Shown here: positions 38,887-46,942 of the stretch, piece after piece
How the letters are laid out: each line of letters opens with the position of its first letter
Position numbering within the stretch: position 1 is the first letter of the stretch
Assembly: GCF_025215495.1 (NCBI RefSeq)
Contig: NZ_CP104302.1
Location: 744,001 to 808,000 of the forward strand
Length of the DNA stretch: 64,000 nucleotides
Direction of reading: 5' to 3'
Origin: Mycolicibacterium brumae
Lineage (GTDB): Bacteria; Actinomycetota; Actinomycetes; Mycobacteriales; Mycobacteriaceae
Translations under genes and position numbers: made by a program
The notes under the pieces: model-generated
Seen by the model: only the letters and a program-made list of their open reading frames with translations
Told to the model about the DNA's origin: nothing
The model's database searches: none

Positions 38887-40250
38887 CCGTTTCGCCGTCG
38901 TTGGGTTCTGGAAAGTTCGGACCTGCGCGCAAGAAACCGCCCCGAGAAGCCGTCAAGACCTATGTGCTCGACACGTCGGTCCTGCTGTCGGATCCCTGGG
39001 CCATCACTCGGTTCGCCGAGCACGAAGTAGTCGTTCCTCTGGTTGTGATCAGCGAACTGGAAGCCAAACGACATCACCACGAACTGGGTTGGTTCGCCCG
39101 GCAGGCGCTGCGCCTGTTCGACGATCTGCGCCTGGAACACGGCCGGCTGGACCAGCCGATCCCGATCGGCGCCGACGGCGGCACCCTGCACGTCGAGCTC
39201 AACCACCAGGACCCCGCGGTGCTGCCGGCCGGATTCCGCAATGACACCAATGACTCTCGCATCCTGTGCTGCGCGGCCAATCTGGCCGCCGAGGGCAAGC
39301 AGGTGACCCTGGTCAGCAAGGACATCCCGCTTCGGGTCAAGGCCGGCGCGGTCGGGCTGGACGCCGACGAGTACCGGGCCCAGGAAGTCGTCACCTCCGG
39401 CTGGACCGGGATGGCCGAGCTCGATATCGCCTCCGACGACATCTCGCGGCTGTTCGCCGAGGGCGAGCTGGACCTCATGGAGGCCCGAGATCTGCCGTGC
39501 CACACCGGCGTTCGACTGCTGAGCGGTAGTTCGTCCGCGCTGGGCCGGGTGAACGCCGACAAGAAGGTGCAGCTGGTGCGCGGTGACCGAGAGGTCTTCG
39601 GGCTGCGTGGACGCTCCGCCGAACAGCGCGTCGCGCTGGATCTGCTTCTGGATGAGTCGGTCGGCATCGTGTCGCTCGGTGGCAAGGCTGGTACGGGGAA
39701 GTCCGCCCTTGCACTGTGCGCAGGTCTGGAGGCCGTGCTGGAACGCCGCACCCAGCGCAAGGTCGTGGTGTTCCGGCCGCTGTACGCCGTCGGCGGTCAG
39801 GAACTCGGCTACCTGCCCGGCAGCGAGAGCGAGAAGATGGGCCCCTGGGCGCAAGCCGTCTTCGACACCCTCGAGGGGCTGGCCAGCCCGGAGGTGTTGG
39901 ACGAGGTGGCCTCCCGCGGGATGCTCGAGGTGCTGCCGCTGACCCACATCCGCGGCCGTTCCCTGCACGACTCGTTCGTGATCGTCGACGAGGCGCAGTC
40001 GCTGGAGCGCAACGTGCTGCTGACAGTGCTGTCCCGCCTGGGCGCCGGCTCACGGGTGGTGCTCACCCACGACGTCGCCCAGCGTGACAACCTGCGAGTG
40101 GGCCGCCACGACGGCGTCGCCGCGGTGATCGAGAAGCTCAAGGGCCATCCCTTGTTCGCCCACATCACCCTGATGCGTTCGGAGCGTTCGCCGATCGCGG
40201 CGCTGGTCACCGAGATGCTGGAGGAGATCAGCCCCGCGGCGTTGCCGTAG
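38883..40250 (+). CDS. phoH2: PhoH2 toxin: PIN-domain RNase fused to PhoH ATPase
   Basis: A 455-aa two-domain protein. Residues 24-160 are a PIN nuclease with acidic residues Asp30, Glu60, Asp124 and Asp147 ([31 protein letters not shown]). Residues 235-455 are the PhoH ATPase with Walker [10 protein letters not shown] (266-274), Walker [10 protein letters not shown], and the PhoH motif [13 protein letters not shown]. PhoH2 proteins (Rv1095) are reported as ATP-dependent RNA-unwinding ribonucleases that form a toxin-antitoxin pair with PhoAT. The GTG at 38883 has GAGGAGC 8 nt upstream and overlaps the small upstream ORF by 4 nt. A GC-rich hairpin at 40314-40347 may end the transcript. Confidence 0.92.
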   Translation: MTVSPSLGSGKFGPARKKPPREAVKTYVLDTSVLLSDPWAITRFAEHEVVVPLVVISELEAKRHHHELGWFARQALRLFDDLRLEHGRLDQPIPIGADGGTLHVELNHQDPAVLPAGFRNDTNDSRILCCAANLAAEGKQVTLVSKDIPLRVKAGAVGLDADEYRAQEVVTSGWTGMAELDIASDDISRLFAEGELDLMEARDLPCHTGVRLLSGSSSALGRVNADKKVQLVRGDREVFGLRGRSAEQRVALDLLLDESVGIVSLGGKAGTGKSALALCAGLEAVLERRTQRKVVVFRPLYAVGGQELGYLPGSESEKMGPWAQAVFDTLEGLASPEVLDEVASRGMLEVLPLTHIRGRSLHDSFVIVDEAQSLERNVLLTVLSRLGAGSRVVLTHDVAQRDNLRVGRHDGVAAVIEKLKGHPLFAHITLMRSERSPIAALVTEMLEEISPAALP

Positions 40251-40313
40251 GGGTTCCACCTGCCGACTGCGGTTCCGCGGCTTCCATCTGCGGACCCGCA
40301 GCTGTACCAAGTC

Positions 40314-40347
40314 GAGCGCTCGCGGGGCCACTTCCCCGCGGGCGCTC
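40314..40347. repeat. GC-rich hairpin after phoH2
   Basis: A 14-bp stem (GAGCGCTCGCGGGG, 40314-40327, with its complement at 40334-40347 apart from one T-G wobble) closes a 6-nt loop. No U tract follows. It may act as a transcription terminator for phoH2 or belong to the repeat cluster that follows. Confidence 0.6.
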
Positions 40348-40372
40348 ACTTGTGTACGCCGGCTCGTGCCAC

Positions 40373-40520
40373 CCGTCGCGAGGAGGCGTCATTCCGTCGT
40401 GAGGAGGCGTCGTACCTCCGCGAGCGCCACTTTTTGCACGAGCGCCGCTTCTGGTACGTGAAAGCCCAGGAAGGGGTGTGCGAAAACCGGCGCTCGTGCA
40501 AAAAGTGGCGCTCGCGGAGG
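40373..40520. repeat. 21-bp tandem repeat followed by a perfect 33-bp inverted repeat
   Basis: Two 21-bp direct repeats beginning CCGTCGYGAGGAGGCGTC (40373-40393 and 40394-40414) directly abut the left arm of an inverted repeat. The arms, 40415-40447 and 40488-40520, are perfectly complementary over 33 bp (left begins CCTCCGCGAGCGCCAC, right ends GTGGCGCTCGCGGAGG) and flank a 40-nt centre. No transposase is encoded nearby. This could be a MITE-like or palindromic element. Confidence 0.8.
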
Positions 40521-40554
40521 GTTTCCACACAGGGACCGGCCGCTGGCGTGTGGA

Positions 40555-41439
40555 CTACGCAGCTGCGGCCACCAGATGCTGGCGGATCCGGCGGAGCATC
40601 ACCTCGGGGTGGCGGCGCACGTCGTCGGCGGTGATGTGTAGGACCGTCCAGCCGGCTTCCCGCAGCGCGTTGTCCTTCTCGCGATCGCGAGCGAGGTCTG
40701 TGGGGGACTTGTGGTAGTCGAAGCCGTCGTACTCGATCGCGAGCTTGAACTCCGGCCAGGCGAAGTCCACCCGCCATTCCCTGCCGTCGCGGTCGATCAT
40801 CTTGTGCTGCTCGACGAAACCCGTGAGCCCGCCGTCGATCATGGCCAGCCGCGCCTCGCTCTCCATGGGTGATTCGGCCAGCGGGCTTGCCAGCGCGATG
40901 AGCTTTCGAACGGCGGCGATCCCGCGACGTCCGCGCTGCGCTTGGGCGGCGGCTTCCAGCCCGGCGCGGTCGCACGTCCCGCTGCTCAGCGCCGCGTCGA
41001 GGGTGGCCAGTGCTCGTGGCCGCGACAATGACCGCGCCACTTCGATGGCCGTCCATACTGGTTCAGTGACCGGGCGACCGCGGCACTCGATCACCGGGGC
41101 GCCGTCGCGCCGGTGGACGGCGAGCCAGGGCGTGGGGTGGAGCCGGTGCCGTTCAGGATCGAGCACATGCAACACAGCGTTGGATTCGGTGTTGAACCCG
41201 AAGACCGCCGCCGCAGTGGACATGCAGACGACGACGGCCTCCCCGCAATGCAGGTCGAGCGCGCTGAGCAGCGTGCGCTTATCTGGCGTCCCCAGCGCGT
41301 AGATCCCGGGCAGGACCTTCGTGAGCTGGTGATTGCGCAGCATCCGCCGGATCTCGCGGCGGGACAGCGTCGCTTGGATGTCCTGGATGGTGGCCACACC
41401 ATCGCCAGCGGCGAACAGCGCCCGCAGATGAGGGTTCAT
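40555..41439 (-). CDS. DUF559-domain protein with AbiEi-like N-terminal helix-turn-helix
   Basis: A 294-aa protein. The N-terminus (about 1-90) has the winged helix pattern of AbiEi-type proteins (ATIQDIQATLSRREIRRMLRN, KVLPGIYALGTPDKRTLLSA). The C-terminal domain (about 190-294) has the Vsr/DUF559 endonuclease-like pattern: a conserved Glu in SPMESEARLAM, VDFAWPEFKLAIEYDGFDYH with the Asp and Glu of the core, and LREAGWTVLHITADDV. Many copies of this family exist in mycobacterial genomes; it is proposed as a nuclease, and a link with type IV toxin-antitoxin systems is inferred from the head domain. It lies beside the hairpin repeats, in a patch with other decayed genes. Confidence 0.8.
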   Translation of the reverse strand: MNPHLRALFAAGDGVATIQDIQATLSRREIRRMLRNHQLTKVLPGIYALGTPDKRTLLSALDLHCGEAVVVCMSTAAAVFGFNTESNAVLHVLDPERHRLHPTPWLAVHRRDGAPVIECRGRPVTEPVWTAIEVARSLSRPRALATLDAALSSGTCDRAGLEAAAQAQRGRRGIAAVRKLIALASPLAESPMESEARLAMIDGGLTGFVEQHKMIDRDGREWRVDFAWPEFKLAIEYDGFDYHKSPTDLARDREKDNALREAGWTVLHITADDVRRHPEVMLRRIRQHLVAAAA

Positions 41440-41505
41440 TGACGGATCGTCGCCGCTCCGGCGGGTCAGCGGTATTCAGCCGGGCGCGTCCTGTGGATAA
41501 CCGGG

Positions 41506-41997
41506 CTACCGCGAAATCTCCGCCGATGATCGGATGGACACCCCGATGAGGCAGCGGTCCTTCTCCCGGATGGCGAGCCACAACTCGCCCCAGTCGTAGG
41601 TCGTCGACCAGATGAACGACTCTTCCGGCGAGTGGCCATGGGGGGTGTACTTGACGACGGCGGTGGGATAGTGGGCCTTGACGTCGTCGGCGGTGTGACA
41701 CGGTTCGGGTTCGACGCCGACGGTCGCAAACGACCATTGATCACGGTGCAAGGCGATCACCGAGTCGGTGATCTTCAGTGACGGGCTGAGTTCCACGGGC
41801 CCGCCTTCCATTCGGTACGGGCCGTTCTCGGTGAGCGGTGCGCCGACCAGTCTGGCGAAGCTCTGCTCACTGGGCGGGACGAGCGCGACGAGAGCGTCGG
41901 CCAACTGCCAGATGTCCGTAGGGTGTGCGGGGGAGTTCACCCAGCACCCTGAGCACAGCATCGCGGCGGCGAGCAATGGCGAAACCGACCTCAGCAT
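41506..41997 (-). CDS. Putative lipoprotein, unknown function
   Basis: A 163-aa protein. The N-terminus MLRSVSPLLAAAMLCSGCWV is a short signal sequence; Cys18 is a candidate lipid attachment site, though the lipobox (CSGC) has Cys instead of the usual Leu at -3. The mature part is compact with two further cysteines (EPCHTADD and DRCLIG) that could pair, and Trp-rich strands (SFIWSTTYDWGELWLAI). This look recalls the sensor or PknH-like extracellular domains of mycobacteria, but I cannot assign it to a family. It lies 66 nt downstream of the DUF559 start on the same strand and beside a kinase pseudogene. Confidence 0.65.
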   Translation of the reverse strand: MLRSVSPLLAAAMLCSGCWVNSPAHPTDIWQLADALVALVPPSEQSFARLVGAPLTENGPYRMEGGPVELSPSLKITDSVIALHRDQWSFATVGVEPEPCHTADDVKAHYPTAVVKYTPHGHSPEESFIWSTTYDWGELWLAIREKDRCLIGVSIRSSAEISR

Positions 41998-42087
41998 CGG
42001 TGCCTCCCACCTGGACCGAAACCCTTGCAGAAAAGCCTATTTCGAGTTCGGACGTCCGGCAGGCGCCAACTTTTGTCGGCAGGCTTG

Positions 42088-42421
42088 TCAGCCCGGACGA
42101 TTGATGACCGCGATGGTGCCGTCGCCGAAGTTGGCGACGTAGACGGTGTGGGTGGTGGGGTCGACGACGACGTCCCGTGGATTCCAGCCGACCTTGACGA
42201 CGCCGGTGATGATGTTGGTGTTGAGGTCGATGATCGCGAGGACGCCGTACGTGTCGTTTGGGCCGTGGCCGTCAGAGTTGTAGCGCCACAGGGTGGTGTA
42301 GGCGGTGCAGCGTGGTGTCGTAGGCCCGGTAGACCTGGCCCATCCCGCCCGCCCCGAGCAACCCGCGCAGCCGGTACCGGCCGAACACCTGTTCCTCCGG
42401 CAAAACCCGCCCCTCCCGCAA
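42088..42421 (-). pseudogene. Remnant of Ser/Thr kinase with C-terminal beta-propeller
   Basis: The minus strand begins with a kinase N-lobe (VFGRYRLRGLLGAGGMGQVY, then RAYDT, the glycine loop) with a GGAGG ribosome binding site before a GTG. Within 45 codons the frame passes into a propeller blade in a different frame (DLNTNIITGVVKVGWNPRDV, then HTVYVANFGDGTIAVINRPG and a stop at 42088). The kinase catalytic domain, transmembrane helix and most blades are missing. An internal deletion, with a frameshift near 42300, joined the two ends. The parent gene was a PknD-like receptor kinase with YVTN-type blades. Confidence 0.85.
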
Positions 42422-42425
42422 ACGA

Positions 42426-42590
42426 CTACGCCGAGTCTAAGGGCTCGCCGGCACCCTCGACGCCACCGTTCTCCGCAACTGCCAAGGCGCTGAGGAACGT
42501 CAGCGCGGACTCGCCGCCGTAGTCGGGCTCGTCCCTGGACAGCGTGGCGCCCCGTCGGGCCAACTCGTCGATTGCGTCCAGGAAATCCAT
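42426..42590 (-). CDS. 54-aa leaderless small ORF
   Basis: A short acidic protein (MDFLDAIDELARRGATLSRD..., ending EPLDSA) without membrane segments. Support: a TAGGAT -10 (complement of 42598-42603) ends 7 nt before this ATG, matching the leaderless pattern of other genes here, and codon usage looks coding. It ends 5 nt before the kinase pseudogene, with which it may once have formed an operon. No family is recognised. An ATG one codon upstream at 42593 is an alternative start. Expression is not proven. Confidence 0.5.
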   Translation of the reverse strand: MDFLDAIDELARRGATLSRDEPDYGGESALTFLSALAVAENGGVEGAGEPLDSA

Positions 42591-42650
42591 CATCACAATC
42601 CTATGTTTGCGGGTGCCAGGCGACAAGGTAGGAACGGCCCGACCAACGAC

Positions 42651-42687
42651 AACGGCGGGTCGGAGGGTGACCCTCGGACCCGCCGTT
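42651..42687. terminator. Hairpin terminator of fum
   Basis: 17-bp arms (AACGGCGGGTCGGAGGG at 42651-42667 and its complement at 42671-42687 with one mismatch) with a 3-nt loop lie 37 nt beyond the fum stop codon. No U tract follows, as is common for mycobacterial terminators. Confidence 0.65.
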
Positions 42688-42723
42688 CAGTCTGCGCCGG
42701 ATTCCCGCGAAAACAGGTGGCGA

Positions 42724-44124
42724 TTACTCCCCGTCGCGCACCTTGGCCATGGCCAGCACGTCCAGGCGGCGGTCCAATTCCTCCTCGGAGAGCTTGTCAC
42801 CGATCAGGCCGCGGTCGATCACGGTCTGCCGGATGGTCTTCTTCTCCTTGAGCGCTTCCTTGGCGACCTTGGCGGCCTCCTCGTAGCCGATCGCGGAGTT
42901 CAGCGGGGTCACGATGGACGGCGAGGACTCGGCCAACGTGCGCAGGTGATCCTCGTTGGCCACCAGTCCGTCAATGCACTTGGTGGCGAACAACTTCGAC
43001 ACGTTCGACAGCAGCGTGAAGGACTCCAGCACGTTGCGGGCCATCATCGGGATGTAGACGTTGAGCTCGAAGGCGCCCGACAGGCCGCCGACGGTGACCG
43101 CGGCGTCGTTGCCGATCACCTGTGCGGCGACCTGGGTGACCGCTTCGGGCAGCACAGGGTTGACCTTGCCCGGCATGATCGAGGAGCCCGGCTGCAGGTC
43201 CGGCAGCTGGATCTCACCGAGGCCGGTCAGCGGGCCCGAGCCCATCCAGCGCACATCGTTGGCGATCTTGGTCAGTGAGGCGGCGATGGTCTTCAGCGCC
43301 CCGGATGCCTCCACCAGTCCGTCGCGGGCCGCCTGAGCCTCGAAGGCGTCGACGGCCGGGCGCAGTTCGGCGATGCCGGTCTCGGCGCGCAGCACCTCGA
43401 CGACCTTGGGGCCGAAGCCATCCGGGGCGTTCAGGCCGGTGCCGACGGCGGTGCCGCCGATGGCCAGTTCGCCGAGCCGCGGCAGACAGGCCTTGACCCG
43501 CTCGATGCCGGCTTCGACCTGCCGCGCGTAGCCGCCGAACTCCTGCCCGAGGGTGACCGGGACGGCGTCCATCAGGTGGGTGCGGCCGGACTTCACGGTG
43601 GTGCGCCACTGCTTGGCCTTGACGGCCAGCGACTCGTGCAGCACCTCCAGCGCCGGAATCAGGTGGCGCACAGCGGCTTCGGTCGCCGCGATGTGGGTGG
43701 CGGTGGGGAAGGTGTCGTTCGAGGACTGCGACATGTTGACGTCGTCGTTCGGGTGCACCGTGACGCCGTTGGCCGCGCAGATCGAGGCGATGACCTCATT
43801 GGTGTTCATGTTCGAGCTGGTGCCCGAGCCGGTCTGGAACACGTCGATGGGGAACTGGTCGTCGTGCAGGCCGTCGGCGATCTCGGCGGCCGCGGAGATG
43901 ATGGCGTCCGCCTTCTCCGGGGCCAGCAGGCCGAGGTCCTTGTTCACCTGTGCGCAGGCGCCCTTGAGCAGTCCGAGCGCCCGGATCTGGGTGCGCTCCA
44001 GGCCGCGTCCGGAGATCGGGAAGTTCTCCACGGCGCGTTGGGTCTGGGCCCGCCACAGCGCCTTGGCCGGAACCCGGACCTCGCCCATGGTGTCGTGCTC
44101 GATGCGGTATTCGCCGTCGGTCAT
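42724..44124 (-). CDS. fum: Fumarate hydratase, class II
   Basis: A 466-aa fumarase of the TCA cycle that interconverts fumarate and malate. The superfamily signature [11 protein letters not shown] is at 313-323, [13 protein letters not shown] at about 99-111, [13 protein letters not shown] at 134-146, and the second-site His in [13 protein letters not shown] (His183). The counterpart is Rv1098c. The ATG at 44124 has an AAGGA ribosome binding site. glpX lies 85 nt upstream on the same strand, so the two central-carbon genes may be cotranscribed, as in M. tuberculosis. Oxygen stability of class II enzymes follows from their lack of an iron-sulfur cluster, and no cysteine cluster is seen. Confidence 0.96.
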   Translation of the reverse strand: MTDGEYRIEHDTMGEVRVPAKALWRAQTQRAVENFPISGRGLERTQIRALGLLKGACAQVNKDLGLLAPEKADAIISAAAEIADGLHDDQFPIDVFQTGSGTSSNMNTNEVIASICAANGVTVHPNDDVNMSQSSNDTFPTATHIAATEAAVRHLIPALEVLHESLAVKAKQWRTTVKSGRTHLMDAVPVTLGQEFGGYARQVEAGIERVKACLPRLGELAIGGTAVGTGLNAPDGFGPKVVEVLRAETGIAELRPAVDAFEAQAARDGLVEASGALKTIAASLTKIANDVRWMGSGPLTGLGEIQLPDLQPGSSIMPGKVNPVLPEAVTQVAAQVIGNDAAVTVGGLSGAFELNVYIPMMARNVLESFTLLSNVSKLFATKCIDGLVANEDHLRTLAESSPSIVTPLNSAIGYEEAAKVAKEALKEKKTIRQTVIDRGLIGDKLSEEELDRRLDVLAMAKVRDGE

Positions 44125-44209
44125 CGTTGTCCTTCGGAGTTGTCGGTGGTGGGTGGGAAGGTGGACGTAGTGCAGGAAGGGGGTGCTATCGAAAAGCTAA
44201 CCCGATAAC

Positions 44210-45265
44210 TCAGGGCAGCGGCGCCGCAGCGCTGTTGTCGCCGGTGAAGTCGACGGCCGAGTACTCGTTGAGCTTGGACAGCCGGTGGTAGGCGTCGATC
44301 ATCCGGACGGTGCCGGACTTGGAGCGCATCACGATCGATTGCGTGGTGCAGCCGCCGCCGAAGAACCGGACACCCTTGAGCAGGTCGCCGTCGGTGACGC
44401 CGGTCGCGCAGAAGAAGACGTTCTCGCCGGAGACCAGGTCCTTGGTGTTGAGCACGCGGTCCAGGTCGTGGCCGCGGTCGATGGCGCGCTGGCGCTCCTC
44501 ATCATCGGTCGGCGCCAGGGTGGCCTGGATCTCGCCGCCCATACAGCGGATGGCGGCGGCGGCGATGATGCCCTCCGGGGTGCCGCCGATGCCGACCAGC
44601 AGGTCGGTGCCGGATTCCGGGCGACAGGTGGAGATCGCTCCGGCGACGTCGCCGTCGGAGATCAGCCGGATCCGGGCGCCGGCGGCGCGAACCTCGGACA
44701 TCAGCTTGGCGTGCCGCGGCCGGTCCAGCACACACACCGTCACGTCGGACACCGACGCCTTGCGCACCTTCGCGATGCGCTGGATGTTCGCCGCGATCGG
44801 GGAGGTGATGTCGATGAAGTCCGCGACGTCGGGGCCGGCGGCGATCTTGTTCATGTAGAACACCGCCGACGGGTCGAACATCGCGCCGCGCTCGGCGACG
44901 GCCAGCACCGAGATGGCGTTCGGCATGCCCTTGGCCATCAGGGTGGTGCCATCGACCGGGTCGACGGCGAAGTCGCAGTTCGGGCCGTCGCCGTTGCCGA
45001 CCTCTTCGCCGTTGTAGAGCATCGGGGCGTTGTCCTTCTCGCCCTCGCCGATGACCACCACGCCGTTCATGGACACCGAGTTGACCAGCTGGCGCATGGC
45101 GTCCACGGCGGCGCCGTCGCCGCCCTCCTTGTCGCCGCGGCCGACCCAGCGGCCGGCGGCCATGGCTCCGGCCTCGGTGACCCGGACCAGCTCAAGGGCC
45201 AGGTTGCGGTCGGGCGCCTCGCGCCGCTTGGTGGGGGCAGGGGAGGTGGACGCCGAGTCGCTCAT
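44210..45265 (-). CDS. glpX: Fructose-1,6-bisphosphatase class II (GlpX)
   Basis: A 351-aa metal-dependent phosphatase that makes fructose 6-phosphate in gluconeogenesis. Family motifs: [15 protein letters not shown] (about 70-84), [22 protein letters not shown] (Asp102, Asp105 as metal ligands), [21 protein letters not shown] segment near 225-240, and GRGDKEGGD near the N-terminus. GlpX (Rv1099c) is the major FBPase of mycobacteria and is required for growth on gluconeogenic carbon in M. tuberculosis. It is divergent from the DUF4245 gene; the 111-nt spacer holds promoters for both. fum follows downstream. Confidence 0.95.
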   Translation of the reverse strand: MSDSASTSPAPTKRREAPDRNLALELVRVTEAGAMAAGRWVGRGDKEGGDGAAVDAMRQLVNSVSMNGVVVIGEGEKDNAPMLYNGEEVGNGDGPNCDFAVDPVDGTTLMAKGMPNAISVLAVAERGAMFDPSAVFYMNKIAAGPDVADFIDITSPIAANIQRIAKVRKASVSDVTVCVLDRPRHAKLMSEVRAAGARIRLISDGDVAGAISTCRPESGTDLLVGIGGTPEGIIAAAAIRCMGGEIQATLAPTDDEERQRAIDRGHDLDRVLNTKDLVSGENVFFCATGVTDGDLLKGVRFFGGGCTTQSIVMRSKSGTVRMIDAYHRLSKLNEYSAVDFTGDNSAAAPLP

Positions 45266-45376
45266 GCGCCGATTGTTTCATTACGGCGCCCGACGCGGGT
45301 GGCTGGGCCAGAACCCGCATGCCGCGACGTCGGCCCTGGATCCCGGCGGTCGGGCGCGCCTCTGGATACTGAAGGG

Positions 45377-46072
45377 GTGAGCACGCCGCCCCAGGAACCG
45401 TCCGCGGAGGACCGCGGTGCCGATCAGGTCAGGTACGCCGAGGCCGGCCCGGCGCCCAAACCGGCCAAGAATCGGCTGCTGCAAGACGGCCGGGACATGT
45501 TCTGGTCGATGGCGCCGCTGGTCATCGCGTGCATCGTGCTGGCCGGCGTGATGGGACGCTGCGCGTTCCAGCCGACCGGGCCGGAGCCGGGCGACGTGCC
45601 CAGCTATGACGCGTCGGCGGCGCTGCACGACGACGCCCGCATCATGGAATTCCCGGTCCGGCTTCCGAAGGTTCCCGACGACTGGCAGCCCAACTCCGGG
45701 GCCCGCGACGGCATCGACTCCGGGACCGTCGACCCCAAGACCGGTGAGCGGGTGCGCGCCCGACTGTCGCGGGTCGGCTACATCACCCCCCGCGGGGTCT
45801 ACATGAGCGTCACCCAGAGTAGCGCCGACGAGGACAAACTCGTCGCCTCGATCCAGCCCGACGTGTTCCCTACCGGCACGCAGGACATCGATGGGATCAC
45901 CTGGATCGTCTACCAGGGCGCGGGGACCGAGGAAGCGGTGTGGGCCGCCCGCCTCGCCGGACCCGACGGGGCCGCGACGCAGGTCGCGATCACCGGCGCC
46001 GGCAACCCGGAGGAGTTCCGCACCCTGGCCAAGGCTGTGCAGAGCCAGCCGCCGTTGCCGACCACCCGCTGA
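45377..46072 (+). CDS. DUF4245-family membrane-anchored protein, Rv1100-like
   Basis: A 231-aa protein. The cytosolic head (about 1-45) is polar, one membrane helix (WSMAPLVIACIVLAGVMGRC) follows, and the outer domain has the DUF4245 pattern (LPKVPDDWQPNSG, RVGYITPRGVYMSVTQSS, GITWIVYQGAGTEEAVWAARL). It corresponds to Rv1100 (232 aa). The function is unknown. The GTG at 45377 is 6 nt after a GATACT -10 (45365-45370), so it is probably leaderless; the GAAGGGG next to it is too close to act as a ribosome binding site. It is divergent from glpX. Confidence 0.85.
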   Translation: MSTPPQEPSAEDRGADQVRYAEAGPAPKPAKNRLLQDGRDMFWSMAPLVIACIVLAGVMGRCAFQPTGPEPGDVPSYDASAALHDDARIMEFPVRLPKVPDDWQPNSGARDGIDSGTVDPKTGERVRARLSRVGYITPRGVYMSVTQSSADEDKLVASIQPDVFPTGTQDIDGITWIVYQGAGTEEAVWAARLAGPDGAATQVAITGAGNPEEFRTLAKAVQSQPPLPTTR

Positions 46073-46132
46073 GCCTCGCCGAGCCCACCGACGGCCCACC
46101 CGCAGCGACAACGAACCGGAGGATCTGAATCG

Positions 46133-46942
46133 ATGGCTGAAACCAAGGCGCAGTTCGCCGGATGGACCTGTGAACCGTTCACCGCGGGCGGGTTCACCCA
46201 CGATGTCTACCGCAAGGGTTCCGGCCCCGGTGTGGTGCTGATTCCGGAGATGCCCGGCATTCATCCGGGCGTGCTGGAACTGGGCAATCACCTGGTCGCC
46301 AACGGTTTCACCGTGGTCATGCCGTCGCTGTTCGGGACCCCGGGAGCTCCGGCGGTCAGCGCCGGCAGCCTGATGGCGCTGGCCAGCGGCTGCGTCACCA
46401 AGGAATTCGCCGCGTTCGCGCTCAACAAGAAGCGCCCCGTCACCGACTATCTGCGCGCGCTGGCCCGCGACCTCAACGAGCAGACCCCTGGCCCGGGCGT
46501 CGGGGTGATCGGCATGTGTTTCACCGGCGGGTTCGCGCTGGCCGCCGCCGTCGACGACGCGGTGCTCGCCCCGGTGCTTAGCCAACCGTCGCTGCCCATC
46601 GCGCTCACGCTGGCTGCCAGGCGCGATCCCGGCATGTCGGAGCTGGAGCTGACCGAGGTGAAGCGGCGGGTCGATGAGGACGGCCTATGTGCGTTGGGGT
46701 TGCGTTTCTCCGAGGACGCGATGGCCCCGCGGGAACGGTTCACCACGCTCAAGAATCGCCTCGGCGACGCGTTCGAGGTGATCGAGATCAACTCGGCGCC
46801 GGGCAACCCGGACGGCATCAACCGGTTCGCGCATTCGGTGCTGACCGATCAGGTCGTCGACCGGCCCGATCATCCGACTTATCAGGCTCGGGTCCGGGTG
46901 GTCGAGTTCCTTCGCGCGCGGCTGTCTACTCCGACGGCTTAG
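46133..46942 (+). CDS. Dienelactone hydrolase-family protein
   Basis: A 269-aa alpha/beta hydrolase with a Cys nucleophile: GVIGMCFTGGFALAAA (about 122-137), as in dienelactone hydrolases. VVLIPEMPGIHPGVL (33-47) contains the conserved acidic residue, and a late His lies in NRFAHSVLT. Family members hydrolyse lactones or related esters in aromatic degradation, and substrate range is broad. The ATG at 46133 is preceded by GGAGG 9 nt upstream. It follows the DUF4245 gene by 60 nt. Its last 17 nt overlap the convergent AI-2E transporter gene. I recall no M. tuberculosis gene at this exact position. Confidence 0.85.
   Translation: MAETKAQFAGWTCEPFTAGGFTHDVYRKGSGPGVVLIPEMPGIHPGVLELGNHLVANGFTVVMPSLFGTPGAPAVSAGSLMALASGCVTKEFAAFALNKKRPVTDYLRALARDLNEQTPGPGVGVIGMCFTGGFALAAAVDDAVLAPVLSQPSLPIALTLAARRDPGMSELELTEVKRRVDEDGLCALGLRFSEDAMAPRERFTTLKNRLGDAFEVIEINSAPGNPDGINRFAHSVLTDQVVDRPDHPTYQARVRVVEFLRARLSTPTA

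Noticed and set aside
40314..40520. CRISPR array
   Set aside because: The repeats here are inverted or only two tandem copies with no spacers, and no cas gene is nearby.
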